This document shows, piece by piece, positions 54,618 through 63,867 of a stretch of DNA of 64,000 nt. Position 1 is the first letter of the stretch, and every line of letters begins with the position of its first letter. The translations under genes were made by a program, and so were the position numbers. Origin of the DNA: Gimesia aquarii (lineage in GTDB: Bacteria; Planctomycetota; Planctomycetia; Planctomycetales; Planctomycetaceae); assembly GCF_007748195.1 (NCBI RefSeq), contig NZ_CP037920.1:2915501-2979500 (forward strand). Direction: 5' to 3'. The notes beneath the pieces are model-generated. The model was not told the DNA's origin and did not search any database. It saw nothing but the letters and a program-made list of their open reading frames with translations.

Positions 54618-55454
54618 ATGGCTGAAATTACAGCTGCAGCCGTGAAAGCATTACGTGAGATTACTGATTTGCCCATGATGGCTTGTAAGAAGGCGTTGCA
54701 GGCAGCCGAAGGCGACCAGGAAAAAGCGATTGAAATTTTGCGTGAAGAAGCGGGTAAAATTCAGCTAAAACGTAGTGGAAATGACACGACTGAAGGTCGG
54801 ATTACTGTTCTTTCCAGTGAAGATGGGTCTCAGACCGTAATGCTGGAAGTTGTCTGTGAATCTGCTCCTGTGGCGGGGGGAGAAGACTTAGTCAATTTTT
54901 CGAATGCTTGTGCTAACCAGCTGCTCGCAAATCCTAATGTCAACTCGGTCGAAGAGCTGATGACGTTACCATCTGAAAAATCACCTGGAAAAACATTGAA
55001 TGATGATTTCATGGATATGCTCAACAAAATCCGTGAAAAAATTGTCGTTTCTCGTATTGCTCGTTCTGAAGGTCCGACAGGTGGCTATGTTCATCACGAT
55101 GGCAAAACAGGAGTCTTATTTCAGGCATCCGGAGAAACAGCTGATGATGATTTGTTACGAGGAGTTGCAATGCATATTGCCGCCTTAAAACCAGTTGCCG
55201 TTAATGAAAACGAATTAGATTCAGCATTGGTTCAAGCAGAACGAGATCGGTTGGTTGCCGAAGCCAAAGCAACCGGCAAACCAGATAATATCATTGACAA
55301 AATTGTTGATGGTCGTATGAAAACATTTTTTGTTGAACAAGGGGTATTGGTTTATCAGCCTTATGCAGTTGATGATTCAAAAACAGTCGGTCAGGCTTTA
55401 GCTGAAAAAGGGCTGGAGGCTGTTTCGTTTACTCGTTCAAGCATCGGCGATTAG
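54618..55454 (+). CDS. tsf: Elongation factor Ts
   Basis: Nucleotide exchange factor of EF-Tu. From the ATG at 54618 (AAGGAGA 11 bases before) it is 278 residues. The start carries AAAVKALREITDLPMMACKKALQAAEGDQEKAIEILRE, the EF-Ts signature; the core and coiled-coil domains follow, with HHDGKTGVLFQ and the C-terminal KTVGQALAEKGLEAVSFTR. Length is normal. Terminator at 55472 separates it from pyrH. Confidence 0.96.
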   Translation: MAEITAAAVKALREITDLPMMACKKALQAAEGDQEKAIEILREEAGKIQLKRSGNDTTEGRITVLSSEDGSQTVMLEVVCESAPVAGGEDLVNFSNACANQLLANPNVNSVEELMTLPSEKSPGKTLNDDFMDMLNKIREKIVVSRIARSEGPTGGYVHHDGKTGVLFQASGETADDDLLRGVAMHIAALKPVAVNENELDSALVQAERDRLVAEAKATGKPDNIIDKIVDGRMKTFFVEQGVLVYQPYAVDDSKTVGQALAEKGLEAVSFTRSSIGD

Positions 55455-55471
55455 TCTTATGAAAACAGAGG

Positions 55472-55508
55472 ACGCATGTGTGTTGATATCGCGCATGCGT
55501 TTTTTATA
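55472..55508 (+). terminator. Intrinsic terminator between tsf and pyrH
   Basis: ACGCATG and CATGCGT pair (7 bp) around a 15-base loop and run straight into six T. It lies 18 bp after the tsf stop; pyrH either has its own promoter or depends on read-through. Confidence 0.8.
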
Positions 55509-55568
55509 TTTACAATGTAATAATTTTTGTGCTGACATTAAATTCTACAAACCATGAGGATTCCACGG

Positions 55569-56336
55569 ATGACTGATTCTCCCGCTCCTTTAATTAAGCC
55601 TGCTTATAAGCGTGTTCTGCTCAAGCTGAGTGGTGAAGTATTCTGCCGCGATGGAGAAGGTGGAATTAGTATGTCTGAACTGGAGTCGATTTCTGCTCAA
55701 ATTAAACGACTCGTTGATTCAGGAGTCGAATTGGCGATTGTCTGTGGTGGTGGAAACATTCTGAGAGGTAAACAGTTTTCTTCTTCAAGTGTCGCCAGTA
55801 ATCCAGCAACAGCTCACTATATGGGGATGTTGGCTACAGTGATTAACGGTTTGGCACTACAAGATGCGTTAGAAATGGCAGGCGTGCCCACACGTTTACA
55901 AACAGCGATTCGAATGGAAGGTGTGGCAGAACCATTTATCAGGAGACGCTGCATTCGTCATCTGGAAAAAGGTCGTGTTGTCATTCTGGCAGCGGGAACA
56001 GGTAGTCCTTTTGTAACGACTGACACAGCGGCTGCTTTACGCTCCCGTGAGATTGACTCAGATATTCTCTTAAAGGCAACCAAAGTAGATGGGATCTATT
56101 CAGATGATCCGGAGAAAAATCCGCATGCAGTTCGCTTTTCAGAAATCAGTTATCAGGATGTGCTGCATAAGAATCTCCAGGTAATGGATGCTCAGGCCCT
56201 ACATCATTGTATGGAACACGGCATTCCCATTTTGGTTTTCAACTTCCGTAAAGTGGGAAACATCGAAAAAGCGGTAGGCGGCGAGAATATTGGAACGCGT
56301 GTACTACCTACTGAGGAATCCCGGACTGAAGGGTAA
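55569..56336 (+). CDS. pyrH: Uridylate kinase (UMP kinase)
   Basis: Makes UDP from UMP, bacterial amino-acid-kinase-fold type. From the ATG at 55569, with GAGG about 9 bases upstream, it is 255 residues; an ATG at 55554 lies at the ribosome site itself. [84 protein letters not shown] and [23 protein letters not shown] are all as in PyrH. frr, the usual next gene, is absent here. Confidence 0.96.
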   Translation: MTDSPAPLIKPAYKRVLLKLSGEVFCRDGEGGISMSELESISAQIKRLVDSGVELAIVCGGGNILRGKQFSSSSVASNPATAHYMGMLATVINGLALQDALEMAGVPTRLQTAIRMEGVAEPFIRRRCIRHLEKGRVVILAAGTGSPFVTTDTAAALRSREIDSDILLKATKVDGIYSDDPEKNPHAVRFSEISYQDVLHKNLQVMDAQALHHCMEHGIPILVFNFRKVGNIEKAVGGENIGTRVLPTEESRTEG

Positions 56337-56409
56337 TTGGAGTCTCCGGATCTGAATGATGTTTTGGATAGCTTCTACAGAAATACTAAAATGTTCTAAG
56401 AATCTATGC

Positions 56410-57189
56410 TTATTTCTTGCGTAAGATAAATACGACATCTTCTGTTTGCGCGTCAAGTTCAATGACAAAGTCCATTTCGTACATAAAGTCATAAAGCTCG
56501 ACTAATTCTAGCTCAGGTACTTTCGAGAGCAATGCTTTGAATTGTGGTGCCGTGTAAGTTCTGTAGTCCATTGTATCAAATAGTTGAAATTGACGAGTTG
56601 GTGTATAAACATCAAACGTCATTTCGAGATGCTCGTTTCTTTTCTTGAGATCGGTCTCAATCGATTGCATATGTGAATTAATCGAAAGATTGCCTCTGCG
56701 TGCTGACCAGCTTTCACTTTGCATTGGTTCACCCACAGTCGGGGTTAGGTGGATTCCCAAAATATATAGTCCGCCGGGTGAAAGTGCATCAGCCACACAT
56801 TTCAAATGATTTTCTGCGGCAGTTTCTGAAGGAAGATGTCGAAAACTGTTGATGGTATTAAAGGCAGCGTCAACCGGCTTTCTTAATTTGAAATCTGCCA
56901 TATCTCCCAGTACGGCAGAACGAGGAAAACCAGACCGTTCTAAGCGATCGTTGCAGTATTTAATGGCATGTTCATTCAGGTCATTTCCGGCGACTTTAAA
57001 GCCCGCTTGCGCAAGCTTTATCAGCAAACGCCCAGTGCCACAGGCGGGTTCAAATACTTTTTTTACTTTTCTCGTAGCATGTTTTTCAAAACAGTTTTGT
57101 AAGAAATCAAATTCAGCTTTCCAATCATCACCAAAAATTAAGTCATAGTATTTTGGATAGTCATAAAGATGTCCTTTGATGGTTTCCAT
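56410..57189 (-). CDS. Class I SAM-dependent methyltransferase
   Basis: 259 residues. N-terminus YPKYYDLIFG; motif I VFEPACGTGRLLIKLAQAGFKVAGNDLNE; then AVLGDMADFKLRKPVDAAFNTINSFRHL (motif II/post-II, as in small-molecule methyltransferases) and LSPGGLYILGIHL. A C-terminal region (about 165-259) of strand-like segments (MTFDVYTPTRQFQLFDTMDYRTYTAPQF) may bind substrate. Substrate not known. It is convergent with pyrH and independent of it. Confidence 0.82.
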   Translation of the reverse strand: METIKGHLYDYPKYYDLIFGDDWKAEFDFLQNCFEKHATRKVKKVFEPACGTGRLLIKLAQAGFKVAGNDLNEHAIKYCNDRLERSGFPRSAVLGDMADFKLRKPVDAAFNTINSFRHLPSETAAENHLKCVADALSPGGLYILGIHLTPTVGEPMQSESWSARRGNLSINSHMQSIETDLKKRNEHLEMTFDVYTPTRQFQLFDTMDYRTYTAPQFKALLSKVPELELVELYDFMYEMDFVIELDAQTEDVVFILRKK

Positions 57190-57281
57190 AATTCTTTCTA
57201 ACTAATCTGCACAGGACTTCATTGAGATGTTTATAGAACAAAGAGATTTGAATGCACCAGGCTTTTAGAAATGAATCTAAC

Positions 57282-57319
57282 AAAAAAAACCTTGAGCAGA
57301 TGTTATAGCCTGCTCAAGG
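57282..57319 (-). terminator. Strong intrinsic terminator
   Basis: On the minus strand CCTTGAGCAG pairs with CTGCTCAAGG (10 bp, 10-base loop) and is followed by eight T. It ends the transcript of the gene at 57364. Confidence 0.9.
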
Positions 57320-57363
57320 CCGATGTTCAACTAGAAATGAATGATCAAAGTGATTCGAGTTAC

Positions 57364-57822
57364 TTAGAGTGATGAACTTTTTTGATCTGATTCTTGGACA
57401 AGATCACCAGGACCGTGAACGTAGTCTACCGAGGGATCGTTTCCCAGTCCGAGATAAACAGAAATGGAATAGTTTTTAAAGAACCCTTTCCAGGTGTATT
57501 CTTTCATTTGTTTACACATATTTGTGTATTTATCAGCGGGACGGGTTCGAACAACAGGAGATCCTACAATGTATTTGTCGATGTCCGAAATACGCAAATC
57601 TTCGTTGATTTCCAGTTTTTCGTTTTGTGCGCTTTGCAGCGCAATTCCTGTTTCATTGGCATGAGTTTGGGCATAAAAATCAACCATTGCCAGACAGAGA
57701 ACGATGAGTCCTAACGTCCAAACTGTTATTTTAATTCCTGTTTGATAATAGTTTGTTGTTAAGAATTTGCTTGAAGGATAGCCGGAACGCGCTTCAGGAG
57801 CGTCGAATGAAATAGTAGACAT
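57364..57822 (-). CDS. Hypothetical single-helix membrane protein
   Basis: 152 residues, unrecognised. A polar start (1-28), one membrane helix (about 29-50, ITVWTLGLIVLCLAMVDFYA) and a soluble part of about 100 residues with LRISDIDKYIVGSPVVRTRPADKYTNMCKQMKEYTWKGFFKNYSISVYLG. The soluble part is probably periplasmic. The well-defined terminator supports a real gene. No function can be given. Confidence 0.6.
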   Translation of the reverse strand: MSTISFDAPEARSGYPSSKFLTTNYYQTGIKITVWTLGLIVLCLAMVDFYAQTHANETGIALQSAQNEKLEINEDLRISDIDKYIVGSPVVRTRPADKYTNMCKQMKEYTWKGFFKNYSISVYLGLGNDPSVDYVHGPGDLVQESDQKSSSL

Positions 57823-58133
57823 TTTTTAGCCTTTCTAAATATCCTACTAAAGGTGGGTGTAGGCATGGGGTGGGAAATCAAGGCATTTGAATTTGATTTA
57901 GGTTGGTTTATGAAAGCAGGTGAATACTACCTCCTGTTGGTTAATTTAACGATGTCAACGAGTTAATTTTTGGTGATTGACCTTACTTTTCGAATTACAA
58001 TTCGGCTGATAAGGCCATTGAATAAGAAAGTAGGCTGACTTTCATTCTATGTTATGAGAATCAATAAGGGCTTGGCAAGTCATATTTAAGAAATTACATG
58101 TGATGTGTGGTCAAATGAATACACGCGTTGTCA
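57823..58133. other. Intergenic region, no firm gene
   Basis: 311 bp. A 33-codon frame (57865-57966) with a GGTGGG-like upstream site is present but unconvincing. No hairpin or promoter stands out; it must hold the promoter of the 57364 gene on the minus strand. Confidence 0.4.
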
Positions 58134-58997
58134 CTATGCCATTTCGTCATCGTCAAGTTTTACCTCTTTGATGATAAATTGATTCAAGTCAAATTCACCT
58201 TTTAGTTCTGAATCAATCAACTGCAGCCTCATTTCAATCTTATGTAATCGTGCTTCTAAAGCAGGATGGAATATTGGTTTATCTGGTTTTGCCAGGGGCC
58301 TGGGAACTTCTGGATATCCCAATTGCCGTTGGAGTGCCGCGAACATATATAAGGGATCACGGTTATGATTGGCTTTCGCAATTCGACCATCTTGTTTTGT
58401 GAATAAAACAGGAAATTGAGGTACAAAGTTCTCATTTCCCGGAAGTCTTTGTTGTTCATCGACAAAATGCTGAGAGCGAAGATACAGTAAGTCAGCGAAG
58501 TCGATGGATCCCAGTTGTATCTTGAGTTTTCGAATCCATTTTGACCAGTCATCATCATATATCGTGTCTTTTGAAATGGCATCTAATCCAGCCTGATATC
58601 CCAATCTGTTGCGGGCAATACATTCAAATTGGTAAATAAAGAGCCCGGAACTGCTGGGCGACTCTGAACGATATTCCGCTTCGCGTTCCAGAATTTTTAA
58701 ACCCGTTTTCTGATCGAATTTTGATTTGTCATCTTCCGCGTTTTTCAAAATGAAGGTTTGGAATGGGGTGAAATAATGAGATAGTTTTTCCATTCCATCT
58801 GAAATTCTGCCTGTCAAAAGCAGTTCACCTTTCAGAAAATCGATTGCCATTGGTAGTTTTGTTGTGGCAAGTATTTCCTCATAGATCGTAGCAAGAATAA
58901 CCTGTGAAGGAATGGCGTCTTCCAAACGCTCACGATAGTTTTTGAAGAAGTAAGCTTGTTCAATGTATTCTTCACGATCAAGGGGCAAATGCTTCAT
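58134..58997 (-). CDS. Hypothetical protein, planctomycete type
   Basis: 287 residues, unrecognised, soluble and acidic, no signal. The first half is helical (EEYIEQAYFFKNYRERLEDAIPSQVILATIYEEILATTKLPMAIDFLKGELL), then GLFIYQFECIARNRLGYQAG, SIDFADLLYLRSQHFVDEQQR and YMFAALQRQLGYPEVPRPL. The end (243-287) is a coiled-coil-like segment. It is 86 bp after ruvX on the same strand and may be the last gene of the ilvD-ruvX run. No enzymatic motif is visible. Confidence 0.55.
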   Translation of the reverse strand: MKHLPLDREEYIEQAYFFKNYRERLEDAIPSQVILATIYEEILATTKLPMAIDFLKGELLLTGRISDGMEKLSHYFTPFQTFILKNAEDDKSKFDQKTGLKILEREAEYRSESPSSSGLFIYQFECIARNRLGYQAGLDAISKDTIYDDDWSKWIRKLKIQLGSIDFADLLYLRSQHFVDEQQRLPGNENFVPQFPVLFTKQDGRIAKANHNRDPLYMFAALQRQLGYPEVPRPLAKPDKPIFHPALEARLHKIEMRLQLIDSELKGEFDLNQFIIKEVKLDDDEMA

Positions 58998-59083
58998 TGA
59001 TTCTCGTTCGAAATCATTTAATTCTGAAATTCAGTAAAAGTTAAGTCATTAAACTATTATACAGAAATGACATCAAAATCGAT

Positions 59084-59572
59084 TTAAAAAGATTTAGGAA
59101 TTTGGTTTCGGTCTGGGCTCTCAAGGAAGGACTGCAGAATAATTTGGGCTGCCAGCTTATCAAGATACGCCTTTCGCTTATTGCGACTGACATTGACATT
59201 TACTAAGAACTCTTCGGCTGTTGCTGACGAAAACCGTTCGTCCCAGAATCGGACTGGGATTTGGGCTAGTTGACTGATCCAGTTGCCGAATTGGCGGGCT
59301 TCTTTTGCTTTTTGTCCTTCATCGCCACTCATATGAACGGGCAAGCCGACCACTAAGCCTTTGCATTGATATTCATGGATTATTTTTGTGAAGAAGCTTT
59401 CGTCTTTTTCTTTTGACTGTCTCGTATAATTTTCTATTGGACTGGCGATGTTTTGTTCAAACGTGGAGATCGCGACGCCAACACGTTTTGTTCCATAGTC
59501 TAGACCAAGTAAGCGGCCTTCAGAAGGAAATTCATTATCTGGTGGTTCCAGGTTTTCAGAGGAAACGTTCAT
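59084..59572 (-). CDS. ruvX: Putative Holliday junction resolvase / pre-16S rRNA nuclease (YqgF)
   Basis: RNase H-like fold enzyme, YqgF/RuvX, essential in many bacteria and shown to process pre-16S rRNA. From the ATG at 59572 (AAGGA 8 bases upstream; a GTG at 59578 is also open) it is 162 residues. LLGLDYGTKRVGVAIS holds the first catalytic Asp, CKGLVVGLPVHMSGDEGQKA the middle, and VRFWDERFSSATAEE and AAQIILQSFLES the last residues. It overlaps the end of manC by 17 bp. Confidence 0.92.
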   Translation of the reverse strand: MNVSSENLEPPDNEFPSEGRLLGLDYGTKRVGVAISTFEQNIASPIENYTRQSKEKDESFFTKIIHEYQCKGLVVGLPVHMSGDEGQKAKEARQFGNWISQLAQIPVRFWDERFSSATAEEFLVNVNVSRNKRKAYLDKLAAQIILQSFLESPDRNQIPKSF

Positions 59573-60635
59573 AGCCACGTTCCTTGAGCAGGTTTACCAG
59601 TTTTTTTATGGCAGACTCGTCCTTTTTAGGGGCCATTAATGTGGCGTCGGGGGTGTGTACGATTAAGAAATTTTCCACACCGATGGTAGCGATCAGATGA
59701 TCATCTGTTGTACGAATAATGTTGTTTGATGTGTCGATACCACAATGCAGCCCAATGATTGTGTTTCCATCAGAATCGGCCGGATAATATTTCTGCAAAT
59801 TAATCCAGTTCCCCACATCATCCCATTCAAAATCAGCTTGAATGACTGCGACGTTGTCTTTTGATTTCTCCAGGATTGCGTAATCAATGGACTCCGATTT
59901 CATTGCGGGAAAGTTTTGATTCAGAACGTCTTCATAATGTGGAGTCTGAATGGCATCCGAGATGAGCATTAAGTGCTTATGCATTTCCGGTTCAAAGCGA
60001 GCGAAAGACTCGAGTATCGCTTGCGCTTTCCAGACAAAAATCCCACAGTTCCAAAGGTGGTTTCCCTCATCGCAATAACGCTGTGCCGTTTGGGGATCTG
60101 GTTTTTCTTTGAATTCCTGTACTTGATAGCCATTCAGCTTTAGGGTTTCTAAAGGTGGTCCACATTGGATGTATCCATAGCCTGTCGCAGGGTGAGTTGG
60201 TGGAACACCAATTAATACCAGGGTGTCAGGTTTTGCTTCTATGAGAGTGGTTGCCAGCTTAATCGTACTGTGAAATCCAGATTCTGGTTGGATAATCTGA
60301 TCTGAAGAGGCAACCAGCATGATTGCTTCTGGATCTTGTTTCAATAAATGAATCGCCGCCAGTCCGATGCAAGGCGCAGTATTCCTTGGTACTGGTTCGA
60401 TCAGAATCTGCTCTGGAGGGATCTTGGGAAGTTGATTTTGGATTTCCTCAGCCAGAACTCTATTCGTAGCAATCCAGATATGTTGATCATCTGTCAGATG
60501 GTTGCACCGTTCGGTAGTTGCTTGAATCATTGTGTGATCCCCTACCAACTTGAGTAGTTGCTTGGGCATGGTGTTTCGGCTTTGCGGCCAGAAACGTGTG
60601 CCGCTCCCACCCGCCATAACAACAGTGTGGAGCAT
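59556..60635 (-). CDS. manC: Mannose-1-phosphate guanylyltransferase
   Basis: Makes GDP-mannose for surface polysaccharide. 359 residues, single-domain form without the C-terminal phosphomannose isomerase half of the 470-residue AlgA/ManC type. VVMAGGSGTRFWPQSRNTMPKQLLKL (6-31) is the nucleotide-binding signature; EPVPRNTAPCIGLAAIHL, VASSDQII, GYGYIQCG, LWNCGIFVW and SIDYAILEK follow. Part of the minus-strand run with the UDP-sugar pyrophosphorylase (79 bp upstream) and ruvX (overlapping). Confidence 0.93.
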   Translation of the reverse strand: MLHTVVMAGGSGTRFWPQSRNTMPKQLLKLVGDHTMIQATTERCNHLTDDQHIWIATNRVLAEEIQNQLPKIPPEQILIEPVPRNTAPCIGLAAIHLLKQDPEAIMLVASSDQIIQPESGFHSTIKLATTLIEAKPDTLVLIGVPPTHPATGYGYIQCGPPLETLKLNGYQVQEFKEKPDPQTAQRYCDEGNHLWNCGIFVWKAQAILESFARFEPEMHKHLMLISDAIQTPHYEDVLNQNFPAMKSESIDYAILEKSKDNVAVIQADFEWDDVGNWINLQKYYPADSDGNTIIGLHCGIDTSNNIIRTTDDHLIATIGVENFLIVHTPDATLMAPKKDESAIKKLVNLLKERGYERFL

Positions 60636-60714
60636 AATGTTAATTCTCCGCCTTAGAGTTGAGATTCACGTGATGAGAGGAACTAAACTAATACTGTTCA
60701 AGAGAGACAATGTC

Positions 60715-62136
60715 TTATTCTCCTAAATAGATGGGGCCTGTAAAAACTGTATCCGATGAGATTTTTGATTTTAATTCGCTTTCGTCCAGTGCGACCAGTG
60801 GGCTGATTTCAATAGGTGTGTTTGCGGGAACGTCCACACCGCAGGATTTTAACCACTGCGTATAAATCTGGCAAAGCGCTGCTTGAGCCGTTTCTGGTGA
60901 ATCTGCCCCTTCTGCATTTTTGAGAGGGTTAAATTCACGTTGACGGTCAATTTCATAAACGAGTACAGTTTCAGCTACAGGCAGGACATCAAAAATAAAG
61001 TGTTCAAACTTGATCGCGTTGGGATCTGTGGGGGAAATTTGATTACCTGTTGAATCAAGGAACGGGACTTTTTTATGGGCCAGATGAAAGGGGAGTAAAT
61101 CATCATTGTTGGCAATTTGTTCTAGAAATGAACGGTTGAAAATATGGATGGCGGTACTACCCGCCCAATGCAATAAGTTGTTTTCCTTGTCCTTCATTTC
61201 GGCGATGTGTGCAGGGAGATCGCTATACTCGATGATTTGAGTTTTTTGGTCTACGTCACAGACGATCCCCATTTTTTCGTCGGCAGTTCGTTTGGCAACA
61301 ACTTTCACGGAAACATCCGCTTGATGTCGTAGATGGTATCCCAGAAATTCAGGGTCGCAGACAATGGCTGTCGGATTGTCAACCTGATGATAATAGAGGT
61401 ATTCAATTCCCTTATTTCGCATCACTTCAAACAGTCCAGAACTTCTGAGTGCTGCCAGAGTACCACCATGTCCATCCGGGCTGACTGCAATTCGATGCTT
61501 TTCTTCTAATAGAATCTGACCTGACTTAGCGTCGACTGCTGGCATGGTTCCCTGTTTAAAGAAGTAAAGATCATCTGCTTGCAGGTCAAAGTTCTGATGT
61601 GCTTTGAAGTAGGCAACTGTTTCTGCATGTGTGGCATCACTGGTCATGATGAAATAGCAAATGGACTTTCCCGCTTTACGGGATCTGGCGATTAATTGTT
61701 CTACCAGCATTTGGAAGAGGGAAGTTTGTTTGACCGGACCAATGGGGTACATGCCTTTAGGATGACTAAAACCCAGACGTGAGCCTTGTCCTCCTGCAAC
61801 TAAAATGGCACCGACTTTACCTTCTGTAAGCAATTGCTCACCCGCCTCGACTGCCTGTGAAGTTTCGTTTTCTGCCTGAACTCGATCTTCTAAACGAATC
61901 AACGTTGCGGGACGAGTCGCACGTTCTGCCTTCTCAGCTGACGATTCTCCCTGCATTTGGGAATTGGTTGGGGAATAGAGACTTTGTATTTGCTCAAAGT
62001 CGATCGATTGAATTTGTGATGCTAGTTCAATCTGCAGCACTTCATTCAATTCATCCCACCATTGCAGCAGGTGAGTCTGCTGATATGTTTCCAAGACCTT
62101 CAAAAGGTCTTCTGAATTGGGCTTGGGGGTCGGCAT
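60715..62136 (-). CDS. UDPGP-type nucleotidyltransferase (UDP-sugar pyrophosphorylase)
   Basis: 473 residues, eukaryote-like UDPGP family (as in UDP-GlcNAc pyrophosphorylase), rare in bacteria but usual in planctomycetes. Visible are GAILVAGGQGSRLGFSHPKGMYPIGPVKQTSLFQ (UTP site), FIMTSDATHAET, FFKQGTMPAVD, GHGGTLAALRSSG and YYHQVDNPTAIVCDPEFLGYH. The substrate is N-acetylglucosamine-1-P or glucose-1-P; which one cannot be told. It starts 39 bp after ilvD and precedes manC, together serving nucleotide sugars for cell-surface glycans. Confidence 0.88.
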   Translation of the reverse strand: MPTPKPNSEDLLKVLETYQQTHLLQWWDELNEVLQIELASQIQSIDFEQIQSLYSPTNSQMQGESSAEKAERATRPATLIRLEDRVQAENETSQAVEAGEQLLTEGKVGAILVAGGQGSRLGFSHPKGMYPIGPVKQTSLFQMLVEQLIARSRKAGKSICYFIMTSDATHAETVAYFKAHQNFDLQADDLYFFKQGTMPAVDAKSGQILLEEKHRIAVSPDGHGGTLAALRSSGLFEVMRNKGIEYLYYHQVDNPTAIVCDPEFLGYHLRHQADVSVKVVAKRTADEKMGIVCDVDQKTQIIEYSDLPAHIAEMKDKENNLLHWAGSTAIHIFNRSFLEQIANNDDLLPFHLAHKKVPFLDSTGNQISPTDPNAIKFEHFIFDVLPVAETVLVYEIDRQREFNPLKNAEGADSPETAQAALCQIYTQWLKSCGVDVPANTPIEISPLVALDESELKSKISSDTVFTGPIYLGE

Positions 62137-62175
62137 CTTATTTAGTTCCTCTGAATTCAGTTTGAAGCTTCTCTC

Positions 62176-63867
62176 TTATTCGCATGTTTGGATTAACGCT
62201 TTACTCACACATCCGTGGTGAGCCTGTGACACTGTCGCTGCGAAATCAGCCAGATAACCTCTCGAATGAACTACAGGAGCCAAAGACCAGTTGTCCCGAC
62301 GTTGTTGTAATTCCGAGTCACTGACTTCCAATTGGATTTGCCCTTTTAAAAGATCAAACGAAATGGGATCTCCATCTTGAACAAGACCGATAGGTCCACC
62401 GACGGCTGCTTCAGGAGAGCAGTGCACTCCGATGGCACCATGCGAAACACCTGAAACACGCGTATCAGAAATAAATGCCACTTTACCATCCAGTTCCGGA
62501 ACGGCGAGAGCGGCAGTGGCAACAAGAACTTCGGGCATGCCCGAAGCGACGGGGCCCAGATTTCTTAACACTATAATATTTCCCGGTTTGATTTTCTCTG
62601 CTTCGACCGCTTCAACAACAGCTTTAGCATCATCAAAACAGCAGGCAGTGCCGCTGAAATGAGATTCTTGCATACTGGAAACTTTAAAAACAATGCCACC
62701 TGGAGCGAGATTACCAAAACAAACTTGGATATCTGCATAATCTTTAAACGGCTGGCCGAGCGGGGCGATCAGTTCCTGATCCAGGATGACATCCTCAATT
62801 CCTGACAGATTTTCTGTTAGCGTTTTTCCAGTGACTGTTAAGCAGTCTCCATCAATGATTCCTGCTTTCAGAAGATGTTTTAACAGAACCGGAGTGCCGC
62901 CCAGATGATGGAGATCGACCATTGTTTTTTTTCCGCGAGGTGCAAAATTACAATAGACGGGAGTTTTTCTCAATATTTCCTGAACGTCTTGCAAATGAAA
63001 GTCGACTTTTGCTTCTCTTGCCAAAGCCAACAAATGCAGAATGCCGTTGGTTGATCCACCGACTGCGGCGATGGTTGCCGCTGCATTCTCAAAGGCTTTT
63101 CGAGTGAGAATATCCCGAGGGCGAATATTTTGTTCTAGCAGATTCTTTACTGCAGAGGCGACATTCTGGCATTCGTTTTTTTTGGCATCATCAATGGCAG
63201 GGATTGAACTGCTAAAAGGCAACATCAGTCCTATCGCTTCCAACGCAATACCCCAGGTATTGAAAGATGCGGCAATTCCACAGCCACCTGGTCCCGGGCA
63301 GGCTGTTTTCAGGATCTGATCGGCTTCCGATTGTTCCATTGCACCGACAGCGGCAGAAGCTTGTGAATCGTAGACATCCAAAATGGAGATATCTTGTCCT
63401 TTATGGCAGCCGGGCATGATACTACCGCCGCTGACCACTAACCCTGGGTAATTGAGTCGTGCCAGCGCCATAGCAAAACCGGGACCATTTTTATCACAGT
63501 GGTGAAGGCCTATCAGGGCATCATAAGAGTGAGCACTCACAACACATTCGGCTGCATTGGCGATCATATTTCGCGAGGGAAGACTCGCATTACCTCCTTC
63601 TTGACCTTGCGTGATATTATCACTGACTGCGGGAACTCCAAAAGGTAAGCCGATCATGGAAGCGGTTTTGCAGCCTCTGGCAATTTCTTTTGCTAAGTCG
63701 TAAGCATGGACATTACAGAGGTTTCCATCCAGCAATGGTACGCCAATTCCGATCTGCGCTTTGTTAAAATCGTCATCAGAAAAGCCAAGGCCGTAATAAA
63801 AGGCAGTCACCCCTCGCTGCCAGCCATGAGTCAAATTTTGGCTGTTCCAATTTAATGCCTGTGCCAT
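62176..63867 (-). CDS. ilvD: Dihydroxy-acid dehydratase
   Basis: Iron-sulfur enzyme that makes the 2-keto acids of valine, leucine and isoleucine. 563 residues. GLHHCDKNGPGFAMALARL (cluster Cys), VSGGSIMPGCHKGQDISILDVYDSQ, CPGPGGCGIAASFNTWGIALEAIGLMLPFSSSIPA, AVGGSTNGILHLLA, GPVASGMPEVLVATAAL and ISDTRVSGVSHGAIGVHCSPEA match the IlvD/Edd family. The family also holds phosphogluconate and sugar-acid dehydratases, but length and order fit IlvD; small deviations, such as GPGGCGIAA for GACGGMYTA, leave some doubt. Other ilv genes are not in view. It heads the minus-strand run. Confidence 0.85.
   Translation of the reverse strand: MAQALNWNSQNLTHGWQRGVTAFYYGLGFSDDDFNKAQIGIGVPLLDGNLCNVHAYDLAKEIARGCKTASMIGLPFGVPAVSDNITQGQEGGNASLPSRNMIANAAECVVSAHSYDALIGLHHCDKNGPGFAMALARLNYPGLVVSGGSIMPGCHKGQDISILDVYDSQASAAVGAMEQSEADQILKTACPGPGGCGIAASFNTWGIALEAIGLMLPFSSSIPAIDDAKKNECQNVASAVKNLLEQNIRPRDILTRKAFENAAATIAAVGGSTNGILHLLALAREAKVDFHLQDVQEILRKTPVYCNFAPRGKKTMVDLHHLGGTPVLLKHLLKAGIIDGDCLTVTGKTLTENLSGIEDVILDQELIAPLGQPFKDYADIQVCFGNLAPGGIVFKVSSMQESHFSGTACCFDDAKAVVEAVEAEKIKPGNIIVLRNLGPVASGMPEVLVATAALAVPELDGKVAFISDTRVSGVSHGAIGVHCSPEAAVGGPIGLVQDGDPISFDLLKGQIQLEVSDSELQQRRDNWSLAPVVHSRGYLADFAATVSQAHHGCVSKALIQTCE

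Noticed and set aside
57865..57966. 33-codon frame with a GGTGGG-like upstream site
   Set aside because: Weak site, very short, composition not protein-like; probably chance.
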